Shown: positions 16,648 to 25,485 of the stretch, one piece after another
Layout of the letters: every line of letters starts with the position of its first letter
Numbering within the stretch: the first letter of the stretch is position 1
Source of the DNA: UBA1847 sp942492205
GTDB lineage: Bacteria > Pseudomonadota > Gammaproteobacteria > Steroidobacterales > Woeseiaceae
DNA length: 64,000 nt
Assembly: GCA_942492205.1 (NCBI GenBank)
Contig: CALODT010000002.1
Location: forward strand, 124,001 to 188,000
Direction: 5' to 3'
The notes under the pieces: generated by a model
Database searches by the model: none
The model's input: only the letters and a program-made list of their open reading frames with translations
What the model was told of the DNA's origin: nothing
Translations under genes and position numbers: made by a program

Positions 16648-17580
16648 ATGAGCACCAATACATCGCCTGAGCGCCTCAGCTTTCAGGACCTTATTCTCAG
16701 GCTGCAAGAGTATTGGGCCGACCAGGGCTGCGTCATCTTGCAGCCCTACGACATGCAGATGGGGGCGGGCACCTTTCATCCGGCGACGTTCCTGCGTGCG
16801 GTTGGCCCGGAGCCCTGGTCCGCTGCGTACGTGCAGCCCAGCCGCCGGCCTACCGATGGCCGCTACGGTGACAACCCTTTTCGGCTGCAGCACTACTACC
16901 AGTACCAGGTCGTGATAAAGCCGTCGCCGCTCGAGATCCAGGAGCTCTACCTTGGCTCGCTCATCGCCATCGGCATCGATCCGCTGGTACATGATATTCG
17001 TTTTGTCGAGGACAACTGGGAATCGCCAACGCTCGGCGCCTGGGGTCTGGGCTGGGAGGTCTGGCTGAACGGCATGGAGATTTCGCAGTTCACCTACTTC
17101 CAGCAGGTTGGCGGGCTCGAGTGTCGGCCCGTCACCGGCGAGATCACCTACGGCCTCGAGCGGCTGGCGATGTATCTGCAGAACGTTGAGAGCATTTTCG
17201 ACCTTGTCTGGACAGACGGCCCTCTCGGCCGCATTACCTATGGCGATGTTTATCACCAGAACGAAGCGGAGCAGTCGCGCTACAACTTCGAAGAAGCCGA
17301 CGTCGAAACGCTGTTTGGTGCTTTCGACCATGCGGAGCATGAAGGCGAGCGACTCATTGAGCTCGGCCTCGCGCTACCGGCTTATGAGCAGATGCTCACC
17401 GCATCGCACACCTTCAACCTGCTCGACGCGCGACAGGCCATTTCTGTCACGGAGCGACAGAGTTTCATTCTTCGTGTTCGCGCGATGTCGCGCGCCATTT
17501 GCGATGCGTACTATGCCAGTCGCGAAGCGCTCGGCTTTCCGATGCTGCAGTCGGTCAATGAAGGGCGGGCCGCCAAGTGA
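16648..17580 (+). CDS. glyQ: Glycyl-tRNA synthetase alpha subunit
   Basis: 310 residues, the catalytic half of the heterotetrameric bacterial enzyme. Signatures: FQDLILRLQEYWADQGCVI, QPYDMQMGAGTFHPATFLR, YVQPSRRPTDGRYGDNPFR and CRPVTGEITYGLERLAMY. It activates glycine and charges tRNA-Gly together with GlyS. The start ATG 16648 fits the family. A TATACT at 16611-16616 could be the -10 box, although no clear -35 is seen. The stop overlaps the GTG start of glyS. Confidence 0.98.
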   Translation: MSTNTSPERLSFQDLILRLQEYWADQGCVILQPYDMQMGAGTFHPATFLRAVGPEPWSAAYVQPSRRPTDGRYGDNPFRLQHYYQYQVVIKPSPLEIQELYLGSLIAIGIDPLVHDIRFVEDNWESPTLGAWGLGWEVWLNGMEISQFTYFQQVGGLECRPVTGEITYGLERLAMYLQNVESIFDLVWTDGPLGRITYGDVYHQNEAEQSRYNFEEADVETLFGAFDHAEHEGERLIELGLALPAYEQMLTASHTFNLLDARQAISVTERQSFILRVRAMSRAICDAYYASREALGFPMLQSVNEGRAAK

Positions 17581-19664
17581 GCGCCCGCCAGGACTTTCTC
17601 ATCGAGGTTGGTACCGAAGAGCTGCCGCCCAAAGCGCTGCGCGCTTTGATGGAGTCTTTTGGCAGCACGCTTGCGGCGGCAGTCGACGACGTCGGGCTCG
17701 AGCATGGCAGCGTGCTTAGCTACGCCAGTCCACGACGCCTTGCGGTGGTCATCGAATCGCTCGCAGACCGGCAGGCCGATCGCACGGTGCAGCAGAAAGG
17801 CCCACCAACGCGCATTGCCTTTGACAAGGACGGACAGCCAACGCCGGCGGCAACCGCATTCGCGAAAAAGTGCGGTGTGGCGGTTTCGGCACTCGACACC
17901 GTCGCGACCGACAAGGGTGAGTGGCTGGTATTCGAGGCCGTCGAAAAGGGCAAGACAGTCACCGAGCTGATGCCGCCGCTGATCGAGCGCTGCCTCGCCG
18001 CGCTGCCGATTCCAAGGCGCATGCGCTGGGGCTCCGGTGATGCGGAGTTTGTCCGGCCGGTGCACTGGATCGTCATGTTGCACGGACAGGCCGTCATCGA
18101 CGTTCCGGTGATGGATACGCCAGCGGGAAACTGCACACGCGGTCATCGCTTTCACTCGTCCGGCCCTATCGTCATCGCGGACGCCAGGCGCTATCTCGAA
18201 ACGCTGGAAACCGAGGGTCGGGTCGTCGCTGATTTTGAGCGGCGCCGGCAAATGATCAAAGAAGGCGTGCAAGCCGCTGCGGCTGATGCCGGCGGTCATG
18301 TCGTTGACGGCGAGTCTCTGTATGACGAGGTAGCCGCGCTGGTCGAGTGGCCTGTGCCGGTACTTGGCGGTTTTGACGAGCAGTATCTCGCGCTGCCGCG
18401 GGAGGTTGTTATCTCGACACTGACCGGCCATCAGCGTTATTTCCCGGTAGCGGATGACAGCGGCGCGTTGATGCCTCGCTTCATAACGGTCGCGAATATC
18501 GAAAGCAAAGACCCCGCTCAGGTACGCGATGGTAACGAGCGCGTTATTCGTCCACGCCTGGCCGACGCCGCTTTTTTCTGGGACAGTGACCGGCGCAACA
18601 CGCTCGAAAGTCGCAGAGATGCTTTGCGCGCGGTTGTGTATCAACGCGGTCTCGGCACCCTCGCCGACAGGAGCGCGCGCATTGGCAAAGTCGCCTCCTG
18701 GCTGGCGTCACAACTCGGTGCCGATAAAGAGGCTGTTGTGCGCGCGGCCCAGCTCGCGAAGTGCGATCTGCTCAGCGGCATGGTTGGCGAGTTTCCCGAG
18801 CTGCAGGGCACCATGGGTCGCTACTACGCCACGACGGACCGGGAGCCCGCTGCCGTCGCCGACGCTATCGGCGAGCATTATCGGCCGCGGTATGCGGGCG
18901 ACGACCTGCCGAAAACCGAAGCGGGCCGAATCCTCGCCATTGCGGACAAGCTCGATACGCTGGCGGGCGTGTTCTCCATCGGGCGCAAGCCGAGCGGAAA
19001 TCGCGACCCCTTCGGCCTGCGGCGCGCGGCGCTCGGCATCATCCGGATTCTTATCGAATGTGGCCTGGACGTCGACCTCAAGGCGCTCATCGCCAGGGCC
19101 GTCGACCGCCAGCCGAAAGGTAAATTCGATAAAGACGAGCTCGTCAACGAGATCTATACCTTCGTGAGCGATCGGCTGCGGCGATACTTCCTGGACCGCG
19201 ATGCCGGGCTTGCGACCGAGACGTTCGAGGCCGTTATGGTCCGGCAACCGGAATCCCTGCTGGACTTCGACCGACGGCTCGCCGCCGTGCAGACTTTCGC
19301 GCGCATGGAGCAGGCAGAGAGCCTGGCGGCCGCAAACAAGCGCATCGCCAACATCCTGCGCCAGGCCGGCGACCCTCAGGGGCTGAAGATTACGAAGAAG
19401 CTGCTGTCGGAAGATGCGGAGCAGTCCTTGTTCAACGCGCTGGATAACGCGCGCAACAAGGTCACACCGATGATCGCCAACCGCCAGTATGCCGAGGCAC
19501 TGAACACCCTGGCCGATCTCAGAGACCCCGTCGACCGTTTCTTTGACGAGGTCATGGTGATGGCGGACGACGAGGCCGTCAAAGAGAACCGTTTGGCGCT
19601 TTTGGGTGAACTTCGAGCTCTTTTCCTCGACGTTGCCGACATATCACGCCTCGCGCTGAGCTGA
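17577..19664 (+). CDS. glyS: Glycyl-tRNA synthetase beta subunit
   Basis: 695 residues, standard length. It starts with DFLIEVGTEELPPKALR and has RRMRWGSGDAEFVRPVHWI, FITVANIESKDP and LADAAFFWDSDRR. An HD-like middle region and a C-terminal anticodon-binding helical domain (NRLALLGELRALFLDVAD) follow. It provides tRNA recognition for the GlyQ catalytic subunit. GTG at 17577 overlaps the glyQ stop as GTGA, so the two subunits are coupled. Confidence 0.98.
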   Translation: MSARQDFLIEVGTEELPPKALRALMESFGSTLAAAVDDVGLEHGSVLSYASPRRLAVVIESLADRQADRTVQQKGPPTRIAFDKDGQPTPAATAFAKKCGVAVSALDTVATDKGEWLVFEAVEKGKTVTELMPPLIERCLAALPIPRRMRWGSGDAEFVRPVHWIVMLHGQAVIDVPVMDTPAGNCTRGHRFHSSGPIVIADARRYLETLETEGRVVADFERRRQMIKEGVQAAAADAGGHVVDGESLYDEVAALVEWPVPVLGGFDEQYLALPREVVISTLTGHQRYFPVADDSGALMPRFITVANIESKDPAQVRDGNERVIRPRLADAAFFWDSDRRNTLESRRDALRAVVYQRGLGTLADRSARIGKVASWLASQLGADKEAVVRAAQLAKCDLLSGMVGEFPELQGTMGRYYATTDREPAAVADAIGEHYRPRYAGDDLPKTEAGRILAIADKLDTLAGVFSIGRKPSGNRDPFGLRRAALGIIRILIECGLDVDLKALIARAVDRQPKGKFDKDELVNEIYTFVSDRLRRYFLDRDAGLATETFEAVMVRQPESLLDFDRRLAAVQTFARMEQAESLAAANKRIANILRQAGDPQGLKITKKLLSEDAEQSLFNALDNARNKVTPMIANRQYAEALNTLADLRDPVDRFFDEVMVMADDEAVKENRLALLGELRALFLDVADISRLALS

Positions 19665-19677
19665 CGGGGGCTTTGGT

Positions 19678-20226
19678 TTGGGTGCTCGGCTCGTGATACT
19701 GGATCGTGATGGCGTCATCAACCGCGAATCGCCGGATTTCATCAAGACGCCGGACGAGTGGCTTCCCTTGCCAGGCAGCATTGCGGCCATTGCCGCCCTC
19801 AGCCAGGCCGGCTTCATCGTGGCGGTCGCAAGCAACCAGTCTGGTCTCGCTCGCGGCCTGTTCGATCGCGCTGCGCTACGAGCCATGCATCGCAAGCTCC
19901 GCCGCCTGGTTTCCGCGGCCGGCGGCCGCATCGCGCGCATCGAGGTATGCCCGCACGGTCCCGACGATGGCTGCTCCTGTCGGAAACCAAAGCCCGGCCT
20001 GTTGTTCAGGGTCGCCCGTCGCTTCAATGCCGACCTGGCCGAAACGCCGGTGATTGGCGACTCGCTTCGCGACCTCGAAGCGGCCGCGGCCGCGGGCGCC
20101 CGACCCATCCTTGTTCGTACCGGCAACGGTCGGCGCACAGAAGCCGAGCTTCGTGGCGCCCTCGCCAGCGCCGAGGTTTTCGACGACCTCGAAGCGGCCG
20201 CGGCGGCCTTGTTGAAGGAGCGATGA
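19678..20226 (+). CDS. gmhB: D-glycero-D-manno-heptose 1,7-bisphosphate 7-phosphatase
   Basis: 182 residues, HAD superfamily. Motif I is ILDRDGVIN, with VASNQSGLARG as motif II. The zinc-binding Cys/His cluster CPHGPDDGCSCRKPKPG and VIGDSLRDLEAA (motif IV) are typical of GmhB. It dephosphorylates heptose bisphosphate on the route to ADP-heptose for LPS core. TTG 19678 is the start, 14 bases after glyS. The glyQ-glyS-gmhB-plsC order is conserved in several gammaproteobacteria. Confidence 0.94.
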   Translation: MGARLVILDRDGVINRESPDFIKTPDEWLPLPGSIAAIAALSQAGFIVAVASNQSGLARGLFDRAALRAMHRKLRRLVSAAGGRIARIEVCPHGPDDGCSCRKPKPGLLFRVARRFNADLAETPVIGDSLRDLEAAAAAGARPILVRTGNGRRTEAELRGALASAEVFDDLEAAAAALLKER

Positions 20227-20227
20227 C

Positions 20228-20950
20228 GTGATCGGCTGGTTACGCTCGCTTGCTCTGATTGTCGTCGCCGGTTCGTCGGCCGTAATCACGGCAGTACTGA
20301 TCCTGCTTCTGTTCTGGTCACCCAGTGCGTCGCGGGCGGTTCTTGTCGGCTTCTGCCGCTTCGCACTGTGGGCGGGCGAATTCTTCACCGGCATGAAGGT
20401 CGTCATCCAGGGTGAGGAAAATATCCCCGATACGCCCAGCGTCATCATGATCAAGCACACCACCATTCTTGAAACCTACGGACATGTGCCGATGTTCCCG
20501 CGAACCGCCTGGGTCGTGAAGCGCGAACTGCTGCAGGTGCCGTTTGTCGGCTGGGCTATCGGCCTGGTGCTGAACCCGATCGCGATTGATCGGGGCAAAG
20601 GCGGCTCCGCCGTCAAGCAGGTGATAGAGCAGGGCAAGCAGCGGCTCGCGGAAGGAACCTGGGTTACTATTTTTCCGGAAGGCACGCGCGTGCCGTTCGG
20701 CGAGACGCGGAAGTACGGCATCAGCGGTGCTGCACTTGCAGAGGAAGCTGGCGTACCGATTGTGCCTGTGGCACACAATGCCGGCGATTTCTGGCGCAGT
20801 CGCGAATTTACGATGCGCCCCGGTACCGTTTACTTCTGCATCGGCCCGCCAATCGATGCGTCGGCGCAGTCGCCGAAAGATACCAACCTTATTGTCCAGG
20901 ACTGGATTGAGGGTAAGATGCGTGAGATCAGCATCGCCTATAAGGATTGA
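20228..20950 (+). CDS. plsC: 1-acyl-sn-glycerol-3-phosphate acyltransferase
   Basis: 240 residues. An N-terminal membrane helix (LALIVVAGSSAVITAVLILLL) precedes the acyltransferase domain with FPEGTR at 149-154 and a PIVPVAHNAG motif. It should acylate lysophosphatidic acid to phosphatidic acid at the inner membrane. The first catalytic motif is KHTTILE (His77 to Glu82), where most family members have H-x4-D. The Asp-to-Glu change may be neutral. GTG start, one base after gmhB. Confidence 0.9.
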   Translation: MIGWLRSLALIVVAGSSAVITAVLILLLFWSPSASRAVLVGFCRFALWAGEFFTGMKVVIQGEENIPDTPSVIMIKHTTILETYGHVPMFPRTAWVVKRELLQVPFVGWAIGLVLNPIAIDRGKGGSAVKQVIEQGKQRLAEGTWVTIFPEGTRVPFGETRKYGISGAALAEEAGVPIVPVAHNAGDFWRSREFTMRPGTVYFCIGPPIDASAQSPKDTNLIVQDWIEGKMREISIAYKD

Positions 20951-20952
20951 GC

Positions 20953-21483
20953 ATGCCGGCATCCTGGTTGTTTCGCGCTGTTCTTTTTTTTGCTGTTTGT
21001 CTTGTCGCCACGGCGGCCGCCGCCAAGCATCCGGCGGGCCTCGAGACAGGGCAGCACCCGCCCGACTACCTCGGCCGATCTACCGACGGTGACAAGCTAT
21101 ACGTTGCTGACAGTGCCGGCCAGATTCTTGTCGTGACCTTCTGGGCTTCCTGGTGCGCGCCGTGCCTGAAGGAGCTGCCGATACTGAATGCCATACAGAA
21201 AAAGGCCGGCGCCAATCGTGTGCGGGTTGTTGCGATCAACCTGAAAGAGTCGCGAAAACAGTTTCGCAAGGTGATGCGGGCCCTTGAGGATTACGAGATA
21301 AACTTCGTACACGACGAGCGCGGCAGTGTCGCGAAAGACTATCGCGTCAAGGGGGTGCCGAACCTGTTTATCATTGATGTGGACGGGCGCATTGCCTTTC
21401 GTCACGTTGGCTACTCGGATGCGGCGCTGGGTCGCATTGTCGAGGACATCAACTCGTTGCTGGTCAAGAACCAGCTCCATTAG
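20953..21483 (+). CDS. TlpA-like thiol:disulfide oxidoreductase
   Basis: 176 residues from ATG 20953. Signal peptide (AVLFFAVCLVATAAAA), then a thioredoxin fold with WCAPC at 67-71, and the cis-Pro segment VKGVPNLFIIDVDGRI. It probably works in the periplasm as a reductant for cytochrome or other envelope thiols. It follows plsC with two bases between them. The frame can be extended by two codons to a TTG. Confidence 0.9.
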   Translation: MPASWLFRAVLFFAVCLVATAAAAKHPAGLETGQHPPDYLGRSTDGDKLYVADSAGQILVVTFWASWCAPCLKELPILNAIQKKAGANRVRVVAINLKESRKQFRKVMRALEDYEINFVHDERGSVAKDYRVKGVPNLFIIDVDGRIAFRHVGYSDAALGRIVEDINSLLVKNQLH

Positions 21484-21525
21484 ATCAACATCTCGGCCGG
21501 AGCCGCCGCCCGCCCCGTTAGACCA

Positions 21526-21936
21526 TCAGAGTTCGTTGGCGATGAGCTCCAGCTCTTCAGCGAGGGCCTTGTCGATCTGGTAGATCTCGCCGATAGGACA
21601 CCCGCGGATCGTATCGAGACCCGCGCGAAGTACGTTGGCTTCGTAGCGAATGTCCGGTCTTATTTCATACTGATTGAGCTCCCGGCAGCGGCGCTTGAAG
21701 GCGACCAGGTACCGGTCCTCGCGTGAGGCCAGGACGACGTAGTCCTCACTTAGCTGCTTGTAGCTGTACTGGTGGCGAAAACGGACGGTCTTGAGCGGCT
21801 CGAGTTCCGAGACCTTGATGAGGTCATCGATCGGATCCGGTTTCGAGGTATCCGCCGGCGTCGCACAGCCGACCAGGAGAATCGCAAGGCATGCGCTCGT
21901 CAGTCCGAGCCGTTGTAACGTGCTTGTCGTGTTCAT
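21526..21936 (-). CDS. Small lipoprotein, DUF6491-like
   Basis: 136 residues. Lipoprotein signal with lipobox LLVGC, then a short charged region and a compact domain with FKRRCRELNQYE and RGCPIGEIYQIDKALAEELE, giving two conserved-looking cysteines in the mature part. The resemblance to DUF6491 is recalled, not searched. Function is unknown. It converges with the TlpA-like gene and has its own spacer from the GST gene. Confidence 0.7.
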   Translation of the reverse strand: MNTTSTLQRLGLTSACLAILLVGCATPADTSKPDPIDDLIKVSELEPLKTVRFRHQYSYKQLSEDYVVLASREDRYLVAFKRRCRELNQYEIRPDIRYEANVLRAGLDTIRGCPIGEIYQIDKALAEELELIANEL

Positions 21937-21984
21937 AAAGTCTTCGACCCGCTCCTGCGCCCAAAGTTTGCCGGAGTCAGTCGC

Positions 21985-22944
21985 TTAGTGTTGGCTGACG
22001 GTCGGCTGACGCTCGTTTGCGTATAGCTCGGCAACGTATGCGACGACGTGCTGATGGCGAGCCGCCCAGTCTTCAATGTCGTTTCGCATACCCTCCGGAA
22101 GCTCGTGCTGACTCAGCCGAACGGCTTCGGCCTTACCGCCGCCATAGCCAGGCGGCATGAATATGAGGCCCGTCATTGCCGCAAAAGCGTAGTCTGTGTA
22201 ATTGGCTACGTCCCCGCCGAGAAGTGATTTTCGGCCAGACTCCAGCCACGCGTCCGCTTCCGAAAGAATGTCATCTATGCGCGTCACAGCGCGCTTGTAG
22301 TTGTCTTCAGTAATGCGAAAAGACTTGCGAATCAGGAAGCGCAGGACGGGAAACAGCAGTCTCAGCAATGGTCGCTGCCAGAACGGCGTGGCGGCACTGT
22401 TCGCGCCCCACGCTTTTAGCGTTACATCACGGTCATTCAGGATGTGATAGTAAACCCACACCTGCAGGCTAACGCCATAGCGATCCAGTCGCGTCTCATA
22501 GTCGACCCGCTCGCGCGTTGGCTCGAGGAATTTGGCGGCGGCCGGGTCGTCAACGCTGTAACGTCCCCACAGATAGCGCAGTATCTCGGCAGAGTTGCCG
22601 ATGCTGGACTGGACGTTGCCCGTACGAATCTTCAGTTGTGGAACGGTGCGGCCGCGGAAGAACGCGCCGAGCGTGCCGCCGGAAGCCTTCTCCACATAGT
22701 CGAGGCCGAGCTTGTCCATGCTCCAGCGCACCTTCTCGACGAAGTGGCTCGCGGAAATCGTGACCAGAACCAATTCGGGTATCTTTGCCGGCATCACCCA
22801 GCCGCTCAACACGACCAGCCAGCGCCACAACAACAATAGCAGGACCAACAGAACGGCGGCCGGAACAGAAAAGCCAAACCACGCAACGATTATCGGTGCG
22901 ATCGTCAGGGCAATCGCATGGATCAGCAACCGTCGCTCGATCAT
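21985..22944 (-). CDS. Membrane-anchored glutathione S-transferase-like protein
   Basis: 319 residues. Two N-terminal hydrophobic segments (about 8-48) precede a GST N-domain (ISASHFVEKVRWSMDKLGL ... VPQLKI) and a helical C-domain ending in GGDVANYTDYAFAAM. Soluble GSTs lack such an anchor. Its start overlaps the gyrB stop as ATGA, so it is probably translated from the gyrB message. Substrate and any link to gyrase are unknown. Confidence 0.85.
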   Translation of the reverse strand: MIERRLLIHAIALTIAPIIVAWFGFSVPAAVLLVLLLLLWRWLVVLSGWVMPAKIPELVLVTISASHFVEKVRWSMDKLGLDYVEKASGGTLGAFFRGRTVPQLKIRTGNVQSSIGNSAEILRYLWGRYSVDDPAAAKFLEPTRERVDYETRLDRYGVSLQVWVYYHILNDRDVTLKAWGANSAATPFWQRPLLRLLFPVLRFLIRKSFRITEDNYKRAVTRIDDILSEADAWLESGRKSLLGGDVANYTDYAFAAMTGLIFMPPGYGGGKAEAVRLSQHELPEGMRNDIEDWAARHQHVVAYVAELYANERQPTVSQH

Positions 22945-25379
22945 ACGTCGAGGTTTTCGACCGTCAGTGCGTTCTTCTCGATGAACTGCCGACGCGGTTC
23001 GACCTGGTCACCCATCAACGTTGTAAAGATCTCATCGGCCTTTACCGCATCTTCGATCTTCACCTGCATCAGTCGTCGCGTCTCGGGGTTAACCGTCGTG
23101 TCCCAAAGCTGATCGGGATTCATTTCACCCAGTCCCTTGTAGCGCTGGATAGACTGCCCGCGACGCGCTTCTGACATGAGCCAGTCGACCGCCGCAGCGA
23201 ACGAGTCCACGGGCGTTTCACGTTCACCGCGACGAACTTTTGCGCCCTCTGAAAGAAGATCGGCGAGCTTCTCGGACAGGCCGGTGATGTGGCGGTATTC
23301 ACTCGTCGCGAAAAACTCTCGCGGCAAATAGCGCGTCGAGCCAAGACCGTGCATCACCTTCGTAATAGCGATTCGCACGCCCTCTCCATCGTCATCGCCC
23401 CGATCAAGCGTCGCCGTATAACTGCCGCCGTTGCCATTCGCCGCTCGATCCCCGCTGTGTTTGGGCAGGGCCGCACTGAGCGCTTCCGTCCACGCAGCCA
23501 GTGCATCGAGGTCGCCGCTCATTTCCGGCGTTACCGTCGGAAGATTGCTCAGCGTTCGCAGCACAACTTCGTCGTAGCGGTTCGCCAGACGAGTGAAAAT
23601 GTTTTCGACAGCGATGTGCTCCTGGGCAAGCGTTTCCAGTCCGACGCCAGACAGTGGCGGTGCTTCGCTGTTGACGTGCAGCGCGGCGCCCTCCATCGCG
23701 GCGTTGAGAAGGTAGCTGTTCAGCTCCGCGTCGTCTTTGACGTAGACCTCCTGTTTGCCTCTCTTGATCTTGTAAAGCGGTGGCTGCGCGATGTAAATGT
23801 GGCCGCGCTCGATGAGTTCGTGCATCTGTCGGTAAAAGAACGTCAGCAGCAACGTGCGTATGTGAGAGCCGTCGACATCTGCATCAGTCATGATAATCAC
23901 GCGGTGGTACCGCAGCTTGTCAGGATCGAAATCATCACGCCCGATGCCGCAGCCTAGCGCCGTGATCAAGGTGCCAACCTCCGCCGATGACAGCATCTTG
24001 TCGAAGCGAGCCTTTTCCACATTCAGGATTTTGCCCTTGAGTGGCAGTATCGCCTGCGTGCGCCGATCACGGCCCTGCTTTGCGGAGCCGCCTGCAGAAT
24101 CGCCCTCCACCAGGAACAGCTCGGACAACGCCGGGTCTTTTTCCTGGCAATCTGCCAGCTTGCCGGGCAGGCCTGCAATATCGAGCGCGCCCTTCCGACG
24201 CGTCATTTCCCGGGCCTTTCTGGCCGCCTCGCGCGCCCTGGAGGCATCGATGATCTTGGAGACAATGGACTTCGCGTCCTGGGGGTGCTCCAGCAGGTAA
24301 TCCTCCAGACAGGCGCCCATCGACTGCTCGACAATACCTTTAATTTCAGATGAAACTAATTTTTCCTTGGTCTGTGACGAGAACTTCGGGTCCGGGACCT
24401 TTACCGACAGCACGGCCGTCAGGCCCTCGCGGGCATCGTCGCCGCTTGGCGTGAACTTGTCCTTGCGCGTGCTGGGCATGGATTCGATGTAGTTGTTCAG
24501 CGTGCGCGTCAGCGCGCTGCGAAACCCGGCCAGGTGGGTACCGCCATCCCGTTGGGGGATGTTGTTCGTGTAGCAGAACATGGTTTCCTGATAGCCATCG
24601 TTCCACTGCAGCGCCGCCTCAACGGCGACGCCATCTTTCATCGTTGTGAAATGAAACACCGAGGGGTGTACGGGCGTCTTGTTGCGGTTCAGGTGTTGAA
24701 CGAAGGCATTGATACCGCCTTCGTACTGGAAGGTCTCAGACTTGTCGTCGCGCTCATCGACCAGCCGTATACAAACGCCGGAATTCAGAAACGACAGCTC
24801 GCGCAAGCGGCGCGCCAGGATATCGTAATGGAACTCGATATTGGTGAAGGTGCCCGGGCTGGGACGGAAGCGCAACGTGGTGCCGGTGCGCTCCGATGGG
24901 CCGGTCTCCGCGAGCGGCGACACCGGCTCACCGTGCCGGTACTCCTGTTGGTAGGTCTTCCCGTCGCGGTGGATCGTCAGCACCAGGCTCTCGGACAGCG
25001 CGTTCACAACGGAGACGCCCACGCCATGCAGGCCGCCGCTGACCTTGTAGGAGTTATCGTCGAACTTGCCGCCGGCGTGCAGCACCGTCATGATCACTTC
25101 GGCCGCGGATACGCCCTCTTCTGGATGCATATCCACAGGAATGCCGCGTCCATCGTCACTGACCGTCACCGATTCGTCCGCGTGGATGGTCACGGTAATC
25201 GTGCTGCAATGGCCGGCCAGGGCCTCGTCAATCGAGTTGTCGACGACCTCGAAAACCATGTGGTGCAGGCCGGTTCCGTCATCGGTATCACCAATGTACA
25301 TACCCGGTCGTTTTCGCACGGCCTCAAGGCCCTTTAAGACCTTGATATTACTGGAAGTATAGCTGGTGTCGTCGGTCAT
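22941..25379 (-). CDS. gyrB: DNA gyrase subunit B
   Basis: 812 residues (E. coli 804). GHKL ATPase domain with VLKGLEAVRKRPGMYIGD, VVDNSIDEALAGH and GGLHGVGVSVVNALS. The TOPRIM region contains LVEGDSAGGSAKQGRDR, ILNVEKARFDKML and IIMTDADVDGSHIRT. The C-terminal QRYKGLGEMNPDQLW is diagnostic. With GyrA it introduces negative supercoils. It is last of the dnaA-dnaN-recF-gyrB set, with a 106-base gap after recF. AGAGGA lies just before the ATG. Confidence 0.98.
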   Translation of the reverse strand: MTDDTSYTSSNIKVLKGLEAVRKRPGMYIGDTDDGTGLHHMVFEVVDNSIDEALAGHCSTITVTIHADESVTVSDDGRGIPVDMHPEEGVSAAEVIMTVLHAGGKFDDNSYKVSGGLHGVGVSVVNALSESLVLTIHRDGKTYQQEYRHGEPVSPLAETGPSERTGTTLRFRPSPGTFTNIEFHYDILARRLRELSFLNSGVCIRLVDERDDKSETFQYEGGINAFVQHLNRNKTPVHPSVFHFTTMKDGVAVEAALQWNDGYQETMFCYTNNIPQRDGGTHLAGFRSALTRTLNNYIESMPSTRKDKFTPSGDDAREGLTAVLSVKVPDPKFSSQTKEKLVSSEIKGIVEQSMGACLEDYLLEHPQDAKSIVSKIIDASRAREAARKAREMTRRKGALDIAGLPGKLADCQEKDPALSELFLVEGDSAGGSAKQGRDRRTQAILPLKGKILNVEKARFDKMLSSAEVGTLITALGCGIGRDDFDPDKLRYHRVIIMTDADVDGSHIRTLLLTFFYRQMHELIERGHIYIAQPPLYKIKRGKQEVYVKDDAELNSYLLNAAMEGAALHVNSEAPPLSGVGLETLAQEHIAVENIFTRLANRYDEVVLRTLSNLPTVTPEMSGDLDALAAWTEALSAALPKHSGDRAANGNGGSYTATLDRGDDDGEGVRIAITKVMHGLGSTRYLPREFFATSEYRHITGLSEKLADLLSEGAKVRRGERETPVDSFAAAVDWLMSEARRGQSIQRYKGLGEMNPDQLWDTTVNPETRRLMQVKIEDAVKADEIFTTLMGDQVEPRRQFIEKNALTVENLDV

Positions 25380-25406
25380 TCCATATCCTCTGGGCGCAAC
25401 CGACGT

Positions 25407-25412
25407 ATTGTA
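25407..25412 (-). promoter_or_regulatory. Possible -10 box for gyrB
   Basis: TACAAT on the minus strand lies 27 bases before the gyrB start in the recF-gyrB gap. No good -35 is present at normal spacing, so gyrB may instead depend on readthrough from recF. Confidence 0.3.
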
Positions 25413-25485
25413 TCAAAACGGGGGCCTGAAAGTACCCTGAAACGGCGCTTATTCGTGCGATTTAAGGCCGCCCCTCGGGCCTGGC

